Of a stretch of 64,000 nucleotides of DNA, positions 1-9,532 are shown piece by piece. Origin of the DNA: Bacteroidota bacterium (lineage in GTDB: Bacteria; Bacteroidota; Bacteroidia; Flavobacteriales_D; Crocinitomicaceae); assembly GCA_006226425.1 (NCBI GenBank), contig SBGX01000031.1, forward strand, positions 293,382 to 357,381. Reading direction: 5' to 3'. Numbering within the stretch: position 1 is the first letter of the stretch; each line of letters begins with the position of its first letter. Position numbers and translations under genes: made by a program. A model generated the notes under the pieces. The model was not told the origin of the DNA. It searched no databases and was given only the letters and a program-made list of their open reading frames with translations.

Positions 1-1350
1 GTTAGCTTTTTCACCAAACAAAGTAAGACCAAATCACAGGGAATTAGAAATGCGATCATCTACGCAATCAGTATTATTGCGATCTACATCTTATTGGGCG
101 TTGTAATCACAGCTGTTTTTGGAGCCTCCTCTCTGAATGAGATGTCTACAAACCCCTGGTTCAATCTCTTTTTCTTTGCCTTACTGATCGTTTTCGCCGT
201 GTCTTTCATGGGAGCTTTTGAAATCAGGCTTCCGAATTCCTGGATCAACAAAGCAGATAGCAAAGCAGACAAAGGTGGCTTCATTGGGATTTTCTTCATG
301 GCTCTGGTGTTGGCCCTGGTTTCCTTTTCCTGTACCGGACCAATTGTTGGCTCTCTGATTGTAGAAGCGGCCAGTGTTGGAGGAATTACTCCCATTGTTG
401 GAATGTTTGGTTTTTCACTAGCTCTTGCTTTACCATTTGCACTATTTGCAGCTTTTCCTGGCTGGCTAAACTCGATGCCTCAATCCGGCGGATGGCTGAA
501 CACAGTCAAAGTTGTCCTTGGATTTTTGGAGCTTGCACTCGCCTTCAAATTCCTTTCCAATGCGGATCTGGCCTGGCAATCGCACTTCCTGGAACGAGAA
601 CTTTTTATCGCTATTTGGATCGGAGTCTTTGCGGTACTCGCCCTTTACCTCTTCGGAAAAATCACTTTGCCACATGATACGCCAATAGAAAGACTTTCCG
701 TCGGAAGAACTCTTTTTGGAACCCTGGTGCTCGTATTTGTTATTTACATGCTTCCAGGAATGTGGGGTGCTCCGCTCAAACTGATCAATGCCTTCCCTCC
801 TCCCAATCACTATGCAGAATCCCCGCTAGGAGTCGGTGGGGGTGGAAATTCTGGCGGACATGAACAGGAAAGTATACCAGGAACCCATTTGGGACCACAA
901 AATATCATGGCATTCCATGATTATGACGACGCCCTGGCCTATGCCAAACAGGTAAACAAGCCTCTTTTTGTCGATTTTACCGGATGGAATTGTGTCAACT
1001 GTCGAAAGATGGAACAGGGAGTTTGGGGAGAACCTGGAATCATTGACATCCTTAAAGAAGATGTAATTGTCGTCTCTCTTCACGTAGATGAGCGAACAGA
1101 ACTGCCTAAAGAAGATCAAAAAACAGTTGATATTCAGGGTAAGAAGCGGAAAATAAGCACGGTTGGAGACAAATGGATGCTGAAGCAGATCAATGAGTAT
1201 AACATTGCCGCTCAACCATACTATATCATGCAAAGCCCGGATGGAAAAGACTTGAACAATGGGTCCGCTGACTATCAAAACCACCGTGATCCGGCCAAAT
1301 TCCAGCAATGGTTAAAGGACGGTTTAACAGAGTTCAAAAAAAACAAGTAA
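1..1350 (+). CDS. DsbD-like thiol:disulfide reductase, 5' truncated
   Basis: The frame is open from the first base of the window, so this is the C-terminal 449 residues of a longer protein. Several hydrophobic segments fill residues 15-255, with the motif FSCTGP near residue 111, which matches a redox Cys of the DsbD membrane domain. A soluble thioredoxin-like domain follows, with CVNC at residues 331-334. The DsbD family moves electrons from cytoplasmic thioredoxin across the inner membrane to periplasmic or exported thiol partners. The first membrane Cys and the N-terminal domain lie outside the window. Stop TAA at 1348. Family assignment is firm; the exact partners are unknown. Confidence 0.9.
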   Translation, partial: VSFFTKQSKTKSQGIRNAIIYAISIIAIYILLGVVITAVFGASSLNEMSTNPWFNLFFFALLIVFAVSFMGAFEIRLPNSWINKADSKADKGGFIGIFFMALVLALVSFSCTGPIVGSLIVEAASVGGITPIVGMFGFSLALALPFALFAAFPGWLNSMPQSGGWLNTVKVVLGFLELALAFKFLSNADLAWQSHFLERELFIAIWIGVFAVLALYLFGKITLPHDTPIERLSVGRTLFGTLVLVFVIYMLPGMWGAPLKLINAFPPPNHYAESPLGVGGGGNSGGHEQESIPGTHLGPQNIMAFHDYDDALAYAKQVNKPLFVDFTGWNCVNCRKMEQGVWGEPGIIDILKEDVIVVSLHVDERTELPKEDQKTVDIQGKKRKISTVGDKWMLKQINEYNIAAQPYYIMQSPDGKDLNNGSADYQNHRDPAKFQQWLKDGLTEFKKNK

Positions 1351-1492
1351 TCCGAACCAACTTTTAGACTTTAATTTCGTTCTGATTTGAAGTAATATTT
1401 CTGGCATTTTTTTTGATCACTCAGGTAGTCAAAAAAAGTGATACTGTGATAAATTATAAGTATCTTTACTGCTAGATTAAACCTTCATATTT

Positions 1493-4400
1493 ATGAATCG
1501 AATTATTACCGCCTTACTGATCTTCTTCAGTTTTGCCGCTTTCGGACAGGAAAACAACAAAAAACAACCAGCCAATTGGGTGCAGATGATGCATGACCCG
1601 AACGTTAATTTTTACGACGTTCAAAAAGCTTTCAATGATTATTGGAAAGACCGTGAAATCATCAAAGGAGCCGGTTATAAGCAATATAAACGTTGGGAAG
1701 CGTTTATGGAACCACGGGTGTATCCAAGTGGAAAAAAGGAACTTGCTTCATTGGCCTATGAAAATTTCAAAAAATGGGAAAAAGAGCATCCAGCTTATCA
1801 GAATAAATCCAGCAACGGAAACTGGACTTCTTTAGGCCCGGTAGGAAAACCTACAAATGGAGGTGCCGGTCGCCTCAATTTCGTTCGCTTTGACCCGTCC
1901 AACCCTAATACCATTTTCGTGGGTGCACCGGTAGGAGGACTCTGGAAAAGTACAAACAGTGGTTCAAGCTGGTCTTCAAACACAGATCAACTCACTGTAA
2001 TTGGTTGTACAGACATCGCGATTGACCCGAATAATTCTCAAATCATGTACCTGGCCACAGGGGATGGTGATGCAAGAGACAGTTATAGTGTTGGGGTATT
2101 GAAATCTACTGATGGTGGAAATAGTTGGAACACTACTGGTCTGAACTGGAGTGTTACAGAGCAAAAAACGATTTCCCGCTTATTGATCGATCCTACGAAC
2201 AGCAACATGATTATTGCCGCTACAAGTGCTGGTATTTATCGTTCTTTAGATGCTGGTGCTAACTGGACAATTGAACGTACTGGTTCATATAAGGACATGG
2301 AATTCAAACCAGGCGATCCCAACACGATTTATGCAGCCGGAACTTCTTTTGTTCGATCTACAGATAATGGAAATAACTGGTCCACCATTACCTCTGGTTT
2401 ACCATCAAGTGGACAAGTAGCTCGGATTGCCATCGCAGTCAGTAACGCTAATAGCAATTATGTATACCTCGTGATCGGGGAAAATACCAATTACGGATTG
2501 CTCGGGGTTTATCGCTCTTCAAACAGTGGTACGAGCTTTACCCAACGCGATAGTGGTACTTTAAACCTCTTGTCAAGCAATTCAGACGGATCCGGGGCCA
2601 GAGGACAAGCCTGGTACGACCTGGCCATTGCAGCATCTCACACGAATGCAGAAGAAATCTACGTTGGTGGTGTGAATATATGGAGATCAACTAGTGGAGG
2701 AAGCTCCTGGTCTCTGGTGGCCCACTGGTGGGGAGACAATGCCCCTTATGTTCACGCGGATCAGCACGACCTGATTTTTAGTGGAAGTACGCTATACTCA
2801 GGGAATGACGGCGGAATTTTTAGAACAACTAACAGCGGTTCTTCCTGGACAGACCTAAGTTCTAACCTGGTTATTGCCCAGCAATACCAATTAGGACTGT
2901 CTGCCAGTTCTCCAAACCTGATTATCGCAGGACATCAGGACAATGGTTCAAACCTGTTTTCTTCAGGAACATGGACAAATGTTATGGGGGGAGACGGAAT
3001 GTACTGTCTCATCGATCGGACGAATAACAATGTTATGTATGCTTCTTACCAGTACGGACAGCATCAAAGATCTACGAACGGAGGAAGTTGGTTTGATCCG
3101 ATTGACACGGATCTTCCCTCCGGTTCTGGAAATGCACACTGGGAATCACCATTGCATCAGGATCCAGTGACTGCCACCACACTTTATGCCGGAGGTCGAT
3201 CGAACCTATACAGATCTACCAATCAGGGAACCAACTGGACGATGTTGGGTGCACCAGGAGGTTCTGGAGACATTCTCGAATTTGATATCGCTCCAAGTAA
3301 TAATCAGGTGATTTATGCCATTCAACAGAATCGCGCTGCCAGATCGAGCAATGGAGGAAGCAGTTGGACAAACATTTCTACGGGTTTACCAATCAGCTCG
3401 CTCATGCCGGAGGACATAACCGTTTCTGATGATGATCCAAATATTGCCTGGATCACTTTCTCTGGATACAGTGCAAGTAGCAAAATCTACAAAACAACAA
3501 ATGGAGGAAGCAGTTGGACCAATATATCATCCGGACTTCCTAATGTGCCTTGTAATACCGTCGTACACGATTATAATTCAACGAACGGCGCCATTTACGT
3601 AGGAACAGATATTGGTGTTTATTACACAGACAACGATCTGGGAGCATGGCAGTTTTTCTCGACAGGACTTCCACGAGTGGTTGTACGTGATTTGGAAATA
3701 TACTACCCAACTGGCTTGCTTCGTGCCGCCACTTACGGTCGCGGAACCTGGGAATCAGATCTTTATTCTTTGAATTCACCACCCGTTGCAGATTTCGTTG
3801 GTGCCCCTACTAGCATCTTCGAAGGGCAATCAGTGAATTTCACGAATATTTCAACTGGAAATCCAACCGGATATAACTGGTCTTTCTCAGGAGGAACACC
3901 AAGTAGCAGTACAGCAACCAATCCATCTGTAACCTATAACACGGCCGGAGTTTACCCTGTTTCGCTGACAGCTACCAATGCATTTGGATCTGATACGGAA
4001 ACAAAAACATCGTACATTACAGTTACTGCCATTGATCCGCCAGTTGCGGCTTTCTCAGCAGACAAAGTAAGTATTTGTCCTTTTGCCTCCATCAATTTTA
4101 CGGATGAATCAACAGGAGACAACCTAACTTACAGCTGGAGCTTCCCTGGAGGAACTCCGAATACAAGTAGTTCTCCAAATCCAACCGTTTCGTATCCTTT
4201 TGCAGGAACCTACACCGTCACACTCGTTGTTAGCAATGGAGGTGGTTCCAGTACCGAAACAAAAACTGATTATATTTCTGTGGGGACAGGAAATGGCCTG
4301 GATCTTCCTTTTAGTGAAGGATTTACCTCAGGGGTCTTTCCTCCAAATGCGAACTGGAATGTCGTTGATGCTGGTGGAAGCGGAAATTGGGAGCACACAA

Positions 4401-7400
4401 CAACAGCTGGTTTGGCTCCAACAGACGGAAACTCTGTTCGTTTTGACAATTACAGCTTTGACGACAGTGGTTCCAATGATGAATTCTGGCTTCCTGGATT
4501 AAACCTCGCCGGATACCAAAGTGTTACTTTGAGTTTCGACCTGGCTTATACCACATATGATGCAGCTAATTTCGACGGATTGGAGATTTTGGTTTCAGAT
4601 AACTGTGGAAACAGTTTCACCAGTGTTTACTCAAAATCCAACATGGATCTTAGTACTACCGGAGCACCATTAAACACGCAATTTGTTCCAACATCTGGTC
4701 AGTGGAGAAGAGAAACGATCGATTTAAGTGCATACAGCTCAGCAAGTAATCTACTTATTTCCTTTAAGAACATCGCAGGATACGGAAATACACTTTACAT
4801 TGACAATATTGAAATTACTGGAATGGGTGGGCTTCCCACGGCTAACTTCGGAAAAAATGTCAGTGATCTCTGTGAAGGAGAAAGCGTTACATATAACAGT
4901 GTCGTAACTGGTAACCCAACTTCTTACAACTGGTCTTTCCCAGGAGGTACACCTTCGTCAAGTACTGATCCGAACCCAACAGTAAGTTATTCGACTGCGG
5001 GAACCTACGATGTCACTTTGACGGTGAGCAATGCCAACGGAAGTGATACGGAATCCAAAACAGGGTTCATCACGGTGAAATCAAGCCCTACCCCAACGGT
5101 AAGCGCCTCTGGAGCTACCAGTTTGTGTTCTGGAGAAGAGCTCTACTTAATCAGTTCTTATGCCAGCTCCAATGTTTGGAATACCGGTTCTACCAACGAC
5201 AGTCTATTAGTGACCAGCAGCGGGTCCTATTCTGTAACAGTTACCCAAAATGGATGTTCTGGACAATCTGCTGTAACGGATGTCACTTTCTTTGATCTTC
5301 CTAGTATTAGCGAGGGAACAATTACTGCGACAAGTACCTGTGCCTCCAGCGACGGAAGCATTCAGGTTAATGGTACCGCAACTGGTACGATCAGTTGGAG
5401 TGGAACTGGTAATGGAAGTGCCAACAATATTACCTTGCCATACACGATCAATAATCTGGCGGCTGGAAGTTATCAGATCAGCTTCCAGGATCAGAACGGA
5501 TGTTCCGCAACTGATTTGCAGGCAACAGTAGATAGCCCTAACAAACCAGGAATCCCTTCTATTTCAACGAATGGTTCAACGACCATTTGCGATGGGGAGA
5601 ATTTAACTCTTACCTCTTCCTCTTCTGTGAATAACGTGTGGTCCACTGGAGAAACGTCTCAAAGCATTACAGTTGCGCAAGGAGGAACATACACACTTCT
5701 AATCAGTGATAACGGCTGTGATTCAGATCCGGCTTCTATTACAATCACCGTGAACAGCAAACCAATCATTACGACAGGAGTTATTGTTAACCCTAGTGCC
5801 TGTGGAAATTCAGACGGAAGCATTCAGGTAAATGGAAGTGGAAATGGAACACTCAGCTGGACTGGAGTCAGCTCTGGAAGTACTTCGACCAGTCTGCCTT
5901 TCAATATTTCCTCTCTGAAAGCTGGTTCTTACTCCGTTGTATTCAATGACGGTTGTGAATCTAACATGCTTACCTTGTCACTCAATGATCCAGGCGCTCC
6001 ATCAGCACCGGTAATTAGTGCAGACGGACCAACAACTTTCTGTGAAGGAGGCAGTGTTACCTTAAGCTCTTCAGCAAATAACAATACGTGGTCCAACGGT
6101 TCAACCGACCAAAGTATTACGGTTAGTACAAGCGGAACGTACTCAGTCACAAGCATTGAAAACGGATGTACTTCTGAAGCTGCGAGCATTCAGGTTACCG
6201 TTGAACCAAAACCGGTCATTTCTGCTGGAAGTCTTGTGAATGCCTCCGATTGTTCGAGTAGTGACGGAAGCGTCGTTATATCAGCAAATGGTGTTAGTTC
6301 AGGTGATTTAAGCTGGACTGGGCCTTCTTCAGGAAGCATGACTGGTGTGAATATGCCATTCACAGTCAATAACCTGGAGGTGGGGACTTATCAATTCAAC
6401 TTCAGTACACTACCTGGTTGTAGTTCGCCTGAAATTCAGGTAACCATTGAAAGTAACACACAACCAACTGCTCCTGTCATCACGACAGATGGTTCTACCG
6501 TCATTTGTGAAGGAACTGAATTGACCCTGACTTCTTCTTCGGAAACAGGAAATCACTGGTCAACTGGAGAAACTACCAAGTCAATTGTTGTGAGTACTGC
6601 AGGAACTTTCACACTTTATGCGGTCATCAATGGATGTGTTTCGGAAACTGCTCAAATAGACATCACCAGCACACCTTCTCCTACAATTTCTGCAGGATTG
6701 TTAATCAACCCGTCATCTTGTGGAACCAACACAGGATCAATTGCAGTGAATGGAAGTGGATCAGGAACCATTACATGGTCAGGAACTTCTGGTGGTACGC
6801 TTGCAGCTACTTTACCAACCACCATTCAAAACCTGAAAGCAGGATCTTATGACATCGTATTCAATGATGGATGTCCTTCCAATACCTTATCTCTGTCGCT
6901 CTCTGATCCAGGCGCTCCTGATGTTCCAACTATTTCAGCTAGTGGCCCAGTCAAATTCTGTGAAGGTGATAGCGTTGTCTTAACTTCTTCTGTGGCAGAT
7001 GGCTTGTTCTGGTCCAATGGAGAAACCAGTCAATCTATTGTTGTCAAAACAGAAGGAACTTATTCAGTCAGCGCTTCTCAAAACAACTGTACATCTAGTT
7101 CAAAAAGCATTACCGTGATCGTTTATCCGACTCCTCAGGTAATTTTGGAAGACTTCGGAACAGTTTGTCTGGGACAGGGCATTGTTTCACTTGACCAGGG
7201 AGACCCTTCAGGTGGTACATACAGTGGAGATGGTATCAGTGGGAATACATTCGACCCTACTGTTGCCGGAGTTGGTTCTCATACAATCACCTACTCATTT
7301 ACAGATGGAAATGGTTGTTCCAATACCATTAGCGGAGATATCATTGTTGATGCCTGTGCCAGTGTTGAAGAGATGGAATCAGCCAGTTTCCTAATCTTCC

Positions 7401-7618
7401 CGAACCCGGCGAAAGAACAAATCACGATCAAAAATTTGGGCAACTCCAAAATAGAGCGTGTTCAGTTCTACAATAGCCTGGGGCAAATAATCATGGACGT
7501 GCCAATGGAGCATCTCGAAAAGCAGATTTCAATTCAGGAACTTGCCAGCGGAAGTTATCAGATTCGATTTGTAACCGAGCAGGGAACGGTCTGGAAAAAG
7601 ATCCAAATTCACCACTAA
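1493..7618 (+). CDS. Giant T9SS-secreted surface protein with propeller, PKD and Ig-like repeats
   Basis: 2041 residues. A signal peptide (MNRIITALLIFFSFAAFGQ) is followed by a long run of BNR/sortilin-like propeller repeats (about 100-760) with recurring 'STNGGSSW' and 'STDGGNSW' turns. Then come two PKD domains (about 770-940), a choice-of-anchor-J/MAM-like jelly roll (about 945-1125), a third PKD domain, and alternating Ig-like/SprB-like modules (about 1200-1880). The last 80 residues are a type A T9SS sorting domain beginning FLIFPNPA. It should be exported by the T9SS and anchored or released at the surface. The propeller resembles exo-acting glycosidase or sortilin-type folds, but I see no catalytic assignment; an adhesin or polymer-binding role is inferred. 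A strong terminator follows. Confidence 0.93.
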   Translation: MNRIITALLIFFSFAAFGQENNKKQPANWVQMMHDPNVNFYDVQKAFNDYWKDREIIKGAGYKQYKRWEAFMEPRVYPSGKKELASLAYENFKKWEKEHPAYQNKSSNGNWTSLGPVGKPTNGGAGRLNFVRFDPSNPNTIFVGAPVGGLWKSTNSGSSWSSNTDQLTVIGCTDIAIDPNNSQIMYLATGDGDARDSYSVGVLKSTDGGNSWNTTGLNWSVTEQKTISRLLIDPTNSNMIIAATSAGIYRSLDAGANWTIERTGSYKDMEFKPGDPNTIYAAGTSFVRSTDNGNNWSTITSGLPSSGQVARIAIAVSNANSNYVYLVIGENTNYGLLGVYRSSNSGTSFTQRDSGTLNLLSSNSDGSGARGQAWYDLAIAASHTNAEEIYVGGVNIWRSTSGGSSWSLVAHWWGDNAPYVHADQHDLIFSGSTLYSGNDGGIFRTTNSGSSWTDLSSNLVIAQQYQLGLSASSPNLIIAGHQDNGSNLFSSGTWTNVMGGDGMYCLIDRTNNNVMYASYQYGQHQRSTNGGSWFDPIDTDLPSGSGNAHWESPLHQDPVTATTLYAGGRSNLYRSTNQGTNWTMLGAPGGSGDILEFDIAPSNNQVIYAIQQNRAARSSNGGSSWTNISTGLPISSLMPEDITVSDDDPNIAWITFSGYSASSKIYKTTNGGSSWTNISSGLPNVPCNTVVHDYNSTNGAIYVGTDIGVYYTDNDLGAWQFFSTGLPRVVVRDLEIYYPTGLLRAATYGRGTWESDLYSLNSPPVADFVGAPTSIFEGQSVNFTNISTGNPTGYNWSFSGGTPSSSTATNPSVTYNTAGVYPVSLTATNAFGSDTETKTSYITVTAIDPPVAAFSADKVSICPFASINFTDESTGDNLTYSWSFPGGTPNTSSSPNPTVSYPFAGTYTVTLVVSNGGGSSTETKTDYISVGTGNGLDLPFSEGFTSGVFPPNANWNVVDAGGSGNWEHTTTAGLAPTDGNSVRFDNYSFDDSGSNDEFWLPGLNLAGYQSVTLSFDLAYTTYDAANFDGLEILVSDNCGNSFTSVYSKSNMDLSTTGAPLNTQFVPTSGQWRRETIDLSAYSSASNLLISFKNIAGYGNTLYIDNIEITGMGGLPTANFGKNVSDLCEGESVTYNSVVTGNPTSYNWSFPGGTPSSSTDPNPTVSYSTAGTYDVTLTVSNANGSDTESKTGFITVKSSPTPTVSASGATSLCSGEELYLISSYASSNVWNTGSTNDSLLVTSSGSYSVTVTQNGCSGQSAVTDVTFFDLPSISEGTITATSTCASSDGSIQVNGTATGTISWSGTGNGSANNITLPYTINNLAAGSYQISFQDQNGCSATDLQATVDSPNKPGIPSISTNGSTTICDGENLTLTSSSSVNNVWSTGETSQSITVAQGGTYTLLISDNGCDSDPASITITVNSKPIITTGVIVNPSACGNSDGSIQVNGSGNGTLSWTGVSSGSTSTSLPFNISSLKAGSYSVVFNDGCESNMLTLSLNDPGAPSAPVISADGPTTFCEGGSVTLSSSANNNTWSNGSTDQSITVSTSGTYSVTSIENGCTSEAASIQVTVEPKPVISAGSLVNASDCSSSDGSVVISANGVSSGDLSWTGPSSGSMTGVNMPFTVNNLEVGTYQFNFSTLPGCSSPEIQVTIESNTQPTAPVITTDGSTVICEGTELTLTSSSETGNHWSTGETTKSIVVSTAGTFTLYAVINGCVSETAQIDITSTPSPTISAGLLINPSSCGTNTGSIAVNGSGSGTITWSGTSGGTLAATLPTTIQNLKAGSYDIVFNDGCPSNTLSLSLSDPGAPDVPTISASGPVKFCEGDSVVLTSSVADGLFWSNGETSQSIVVKTEGTYSVSASQNNCTSSSKSITVIVYPTPQVILEDFGTVCLGQGIVSLDQGDPSGGTYSGDGISGNTFDPTVAGVGSHTITYSFTDGNGCSNTISGDIIVDACASVEEMESASFLIFPNPAKEQITIKNLGNSKIERVQFYNSLGQIIMDVPMEHLEKQISIQELASGSYQIRFVTEQGTVWKKIQIHH
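5092..7135 (+). repeat. Alternating Ig-like/SprB-like repeat modules inside the giant protein
   Basis: Two module types alternate. Type A starts like 'CEGxxxxLTSS' and has WSTGETSQSI and GTYSV signatures; five copies start near 5092, 5545, 6000, 6470 and 6930. Type B has 'SDGSIQVNGSGxGT', SWTG and NLKAGSY; four copies start near 5290, 5765, 6215 and 6680. The order is A-B-A-B-A-B-A-B-A, period about 460 bp. Copies have diverged in DNA but keep protein motifs. Confidence 0.85.
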
Positions 7619-7636
7619 TATTTGTGATCATATAAA

Positions 7637-7667
7637 TTAAAAAGGGGGCTTTAAGCCCCCTTTTTTG
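7637..7667. terminator. Bidirectional intrinsic terminator
   Basis: The arms AAAAGGGGGCT and AGCCCCCTTTT form a GC-rich hairpin with a T-tract on one side and an A-tract on the other. It sits between the giant protein gene and the convergent S4 gene, so it can serve both strands. Confidence 0.9.
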
Positions 7668-7687
7668 TTCTCAATAATCTGTATGGT

Positions 7688-7909
7688 TTAAGCGGTAATT
7701 CTGATCTCATAAGAATCAATTGTCACCAAATCTCCGTCTCGCAGTTTGGCTCTTTTTCGCAATTCCCTTGCTCCATTTAAACGTACTTCCCCCTCAGCAA
7801 CAATCATTTTCGCATGTCCACCTGTTTGAGCAATTCCAAGTGCCTTTAATAAAGCGATCAGCTCAATGTACTCCGATCCTTCTTCCAGTTTAAAATCTAT
7901 CTTCTCCAT
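7688..7909 (-). CDS. Small S4-domain RNA-binding protein (YbcJ-like)
   Basis: 73 residues, essentially one S4 domain: 'EYIELIALLKALGIAQTGG' is followed by 'EGEVRLNGARELRKRAKLR' and 'GDLVTIDS'. This fold binds structured RNA, and the family of free-standing S4 proteins (YbcJ/YaaA-type) is poorly characterised. It overlaps the 3' end of the upstream meaB-like gene by 13 bp, so the two are probably translated from one transcript. No catalytic domain is present. Confidence 0.88.
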   Translation of the reverse strand: MEKIDFKLEEGSEYIELIALLKALGIAQTGGHAKMIVAEGEVRLNGARELRKRAKLRDGDLVTIDSYEIRITA

Positions 7910-8937
7910 TTCAATATGAATTCTTTAAACATTTCTTCAGCCGCTCCAAATGAGCTCAATTGCCCTGCTCCAAGCATCGCCTCAAGTTCATTCATTCTTT
8001 CCTGGAATCCTTCCATCCCGTAAATGTGTCCCAGGATCATTTCTTTCAAGCTTTCTCTGAACCAATATAAATCCTGCTTCTTCCGATTGTGAGAAAAGGA
8101 AAGATTCTCCGTGGTCAGTTTACAAAATTCATCAATTTTCTCCCATACGGCACTCATGTCTTCTGATCGAAAAGCGCTTACCTTCATCGATTCAGCCGTC
8201 CACTTATTGCTGTTCGGAGGAAACAAATGCAAGGCATTTTGGTAAGTTCTGCGTGCTTTTTCCGCTGTCTTCTCATTCTCCCCATCAGCTTTTGTGACCA
8301 GCAGTAAATCGGCCATTTCCATGATCCCTCGTTTAATTCCCTGTAGCTCATCCCCTGCTCCCGAAAGCATCAATAACAGGAAAAAGTCCACCATCGAATG
8401 AACACTCGTCTCCGACTGCCCGACCCCCACTGTTTCAACAATGATTGCATCAAATCCAGCTGCTTCACAAAGAAAAATGGATTCTCTTGTTTTCCGAGCC
8501 ACTCCGCCTAATGAATCTCCAGCCGGCGAGGGACGAATAAACGCCTCTTTTCGAAGCGAAAGTTGTTCCATTCTGGTTTTGTCTCCCAAAATACTCCCTC
8601 CGGTCTTTTCACTACTTGGATCAATGGCCAACACTGCTACTTTCTTCTTGCGTTCAATCAACTCGAGTCCAAAAGACTCGATAAAGGTGCTTTTTCCGAC
8701 TCCCGGAACTCCGGTAATTCCTATTCTGATAGAATTCCCTGAGAAAGGGAGACACTCCCGTACCAGGTGTGCAGCGGCCTCTGCGTCTTCTTTTCTTCTA
8801 CTTTCCAGGAGCGTAATTCCGCGAGCCAGGGCATGCCTGTCCCCCGCCCGAATTCCTTCGAATAGTTTCTGAGGATCATATAGCTCTTTTCGCTTTTTAC
8901 GACTGTTCAGCCAATTTTCAAGTTGATCTCCTTTCAC
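7897..8937 (-). CDS. meaB: MeaB/ArgK-family GTPase (methylmalonyl-CoA mutase chaperone)
   Basis: 346 residues, normal for the family. Walker A GVPGVGKS lies at residues 76-83; 'IVETVGVGQSE' is the G3 switch and 'VTKADG' the G4 base-recognition motif. MeaB loads and protects adenosylcobalamin in methylmalonyl-CoA mutase. The mutase genes are not in the window. The start is GTG at 8937; a promoter-like TAATTTTG lies 14 nt upstream, and no in-frame ATG precedes it. It overlaps the S4 gene at its end. Confidence 0.94.
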   Translation of the reverse strand: MKGDQLENWLNSRKKRKELYDPQKLFEGIRAGDRHALARGITLLESRRKEDAEAAAHLVRECLPFSGNSIRIGITGVPGVGKSTFIESFGLELIERKKKVAVLAIDPSSEKTGGSILGDKTRMEQLSLRKEAFIRPSPAGDSLGGVARKTRESIFLCEAAGFDAIIVETVGVGQSETSVHSMVDFFLLLMLSGAGDELQGIKRGIMEMADLLLVTKADGENEKTAEKARRTYQNALHLFPPNSNKWTAESMKVSAFRSEDMSAVWEKIDEFCKLTTENLSFSHNRKKQDLYWFRESLKEMILGHIYGMEGFQERMNELEAMLGAGQLSSFGAAEEMFKEFILKWRR

Positions 8938-8951
8938 GCAGTGAATTTCTA

Positions 8952-8959
8952 CAAAATTA
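8952..8959 (-). promoter_or_regulatory. -7 element upstream of meaB
   Basis: The minus strand reads TAATTTTG, a full match to the Bacteroidota -7 consensus TAnnTTTG, 14 nt before the GTG start. No clear -33 TTTG was found. Confidence 0.5.
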
Positions 8960-8998
8960 AAGGAATAATTCCATTACTTTGTATTTCAAAGATTTGTC

Positions 8999-9496
8999 GT
9001 GACAAAAATCGGCTTGCTTTCAGACACTCACGGATACCTGGATCCCAAAATTTTTGACTATTTCAGTGAAGTAGATGAAATCTGGCATGCCGGAGATGTC
9101 GGAAGCACTCAGGTCATTGAAGAACTGCGGGCATTTAAACCACTTCGAGCTGTCTATGGGAACATCGACGATCATCAAATCCGACTCCAACTGGAAGAGA
9201 CGGAACGCTTTTGGGTAGAGGACTGTGAAGTTTTGATGACTCACATCGCCGGACGCCCGGGAAAGTACAATCAAAAAGTATTTGAAGAACTGGAAAAAAG
9301 AGTCCCTAAAATATTCGTTTGCGGGCACTCTCACATTCTTCTGGTACAGAAGGATCCACGTTTCGACATGCTCTGGCTCAATCCGGGAGCTTGCGGCTAC
9401 AAAGGATTTCACAAAGTCAAAACCCTACTCCGTTTTGAAATCAATGGTTCCCAAATCCAAAACATGGAGGCCATTGAAATTGGAAAACGGGCCTAG
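8999..9496 (+). CDS. YfcE/MJ0936-type metallophosphoesterase
   Basis: 165 residues, the size of the compact YfcE-like phosphodiesterases. The metal-site motifs are in order: SDTHG (8-12), GDVG (32-35), GNID (54-57), THIAG (81-85) and GHSH (109-112). These bind two divalent metals and hydrolyse phosphodiesters; the physiological substrate is unknown. Start GTG at 8999, with a near-consensus TTACTTTG about 18 nt upstream. PorQ follows after 36 bp on the same strand. Confidence 0.92.
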   Translation: MTKIGLLSDTHGYLDPKIFDYFSEVDEIWHAGDVGSTQVIEELRAFKPLRAVYGNIDDHQIRLQLEETERFWVEDCEVLMTHIAGRPGKYNQKVFEELEKRVPKIFVCGHSHILLVQKDPRFDMLWLNPGACGYKGFHKVKTLLRFEINGSQIQNMEAIEIGKRA

Positions 9497-9532
9497 TAGA
9501 ATATTTCCTATTTTTATCCGTTACTAGGGAAC

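Noticed and set aside
5092..7135. CRISPR-like array
   Set aside because: The repeats are long, in frame, diverged and code for Ig-like protein modules; there are no short identical repeats with spacers and no cas genes.
8441..8872. 143-codon plus-strand ORF
   Set aside because: It lies antisense inside meaB, whose protein motifs are intact; the product is low in complexity.
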